Shown in pieces: positions 4,585 to 5,299 of a stretch of 5,299 bases of DNA; positions within the stretch are counted from its first letter, which is position 1, and the number at the start of each line of letters is the position of its first letter. The stretch comes from an uncultured Clostridia bacterium (GTDB lineage Bacteria > Bacillota > Clostridia > Oscillospirales > CAG-272). The DNA lies in contig CAJGEA010000143.1 of assembly GCA_904502015.1 (NCBI GenBank), forward strand, positions 1 to 5,299. The letters are read 5' to 3'. The notes beneath the pieces are model-generated. The model did not search any database. It was given only the letters and a program-made list of their open reading frames with translations, and was not told the origin of the DNA. The translations under genes and the position numbers were made by a program.

Positions 4585-5299
4585 TTAGAGCTTATCGGCG
4601 ATATCCAGAATGAGCTGCTCGGTCTTCTCCCAGCCGAGGCAGGGGTCGGTGATGGACTTACCGAAAATATGCTCCTCGGGCTTGCAAGCGCCGTCCTCCA
4701 GGTAGCTTTCGATCATGAGGCCCTTGACGAGACGCTTGATATCGGCATTCTGGTTGCGGCTGTGAACGATATCCTTGGCAATGCGGATCTGCTCGAGATA
4801 CTTCTTGCCCGAATTGTTGTGGTTGGTATCCACGATGATGGAGGGGTTGGTGAGATTGGATTTCGTATACAGCTCGTCCACGCGCAGAAGATCCTCGTAG
4901 TGGTAGTTGGAAACGCTTCGGCCCGTGTAGTCAACGTAGCCGCGCAGGATGGCATGGGCATAGGGGTTACCCTCGCTCGTGACCTCCCAGCCGCGGTAGA
5001 GGAAGGTGTGGCTGGACTGCGCCGCCACGATGGAGTTCATCATGACGCTGAGGTCGCCGCCCGTGGGGTTCTTCATACCGACGGGGGCATCGATGCCGCT
5101 GGCAACGAGTCTATGCTCCTGATTCTCCACGGATCGGGCGCCGATGGCCACGTAGGAAAGCAGATCCGAGAGGTATCGGTAGTTCGCGGGGTACAGCATC
5201 TCGTCCGCACAAGAGAAGTCGTAGTCGCGCAGAGCCGCCAAATGCAGCTCGCGGATGGCGACGATGCCCTTATACATATCGGGCTTTGCCTCGGGATCG
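4585..5299 (-). CDS. 3-deoxy-7-phosphoheptulonate (DAHP) synthase, class I AroF/G/H type (5' end outside window)
   Basis: DAHP synthase condenses phosphoenolpyruvate and erythrose 4-phosphate in the first step of aromatic amino acid synthesis. The visible 237 residues align with the C-terminal two thirds of the E. coli AroG/AroF/AroH enzymes (about 350 residues). Recognisable blocks are DPEAKPD just before the internal Met at 5277, AIGARSVENQEHR (AroG Arg165 region), VGMKNPTGG (Lys186), AILRGY (Arg234), DTNHNNSGK (metal ligand His268), MIESYLEDG (Glu302) and SITDPCLGWE (Asp326). All visible metal and substrate ligands are present; the Cys61 region lies beyond the edge. The ATG at 5277 is not the start: the frame stays open upstream and the residues there fit the family. 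Expect about 110 more residues outside the window. It heads the visible operon, with pheA beginning 22 nt after its stop, so its product feeds the Phe and Tyr branches encoded next. Which amino acid inhibits it cannot be judged because most of the N-terminal regulatory part is missing. Confidence 0.95.
   Translation of the reverse strand, partial: DPEAKPDMYKGIVAIRELHLAALRDYDFSCADEMLYPANYRYLSDLLSYVAIGARSVENQEHRLVASGIDAPVGMKNPTGGDLSVMMNSIVAAQSSHTFLYRGWEVTSEGNPYAHAILRGYVDYTGRSVSNYHYEDLLRVDELYTKSNLTNPSIIVDTNHNNSGKKYLEQIRIAKDIVHSRNQNADIKRLVKGLMIESYLEDGACKPEEHIFGKSITDPCLGWEKTEQLILDIADKL

Overview
The window reads as chromosomal DNA of a fairly GC-rich, anaerobic Gram-positive bacterium, most likely a Clostridia-type Firmicute (Oscillospirales-like gut lineages are a guess). 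The reasons are a clostridial-style Rnf locus starting with rnfC, strong AGGAGG-type ribosome binding sites, a perfect sigma-A promoter, a DUF1622 membrane protein, and PheA/TyrA variants of the WQYYFYVE type. No rRNA, tRNA, CRISPR, insertion sequence or phage gene is visible.

Layout: almost everything is on the minus strand. From the right edge leftwards comes an aromatic amino acid operon: a class I DAHP synthase (cut at the window edge, 4585-5299), a bifunctional chorismate mutase/prephenate dehydratase pheA (3474-4562) and a prephenate dehydrogenase tyrA (2601-3458). The gaps are 22 and 15 nt, each holding the next gene's ribosome binding site. Together they provide the entry step of the shikimate route and the Phe and Tyr branches after chorismate; the CM domain of PheA is the only chorismate mutase seen here.

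One plus-strand gene follows, encoding a small DUF1622 membrane protein (2170-2520). It is convergent with tyrA and divergent from rnf. The 350-nt region between DUF1622 and rnfC (1820-2169) is the richest non-coding part. It holds a perfect TTGACA-N17-TATAAT promoter pointing at rnfC, a perfect 7-bp-arm dyad just upstream of the -35, a second dyad, a GC-rich hairpin that resembles a minus-strand terminator, and a leader of about 159 nt. The leader contains a stem-loop and a striking 51-bp array of 7-mers alternating GTGTGAC/GTGTCAC.

The left third is the start of the rnf operon: rnfC (509-1819) and the first 172 codons of rnfD (1-516), overlapping by 8 nt. They encode subunits of the membrane ferredoxin:NAD+ oxidoreductase that couples electron transfer to ion pumping.

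The coding genes are ordinary. The features worth a second look are the control region of rnf, with its palindromic heptamer array, and the possible antisense relationship between tyrA read-through and the DUF1622 gene.
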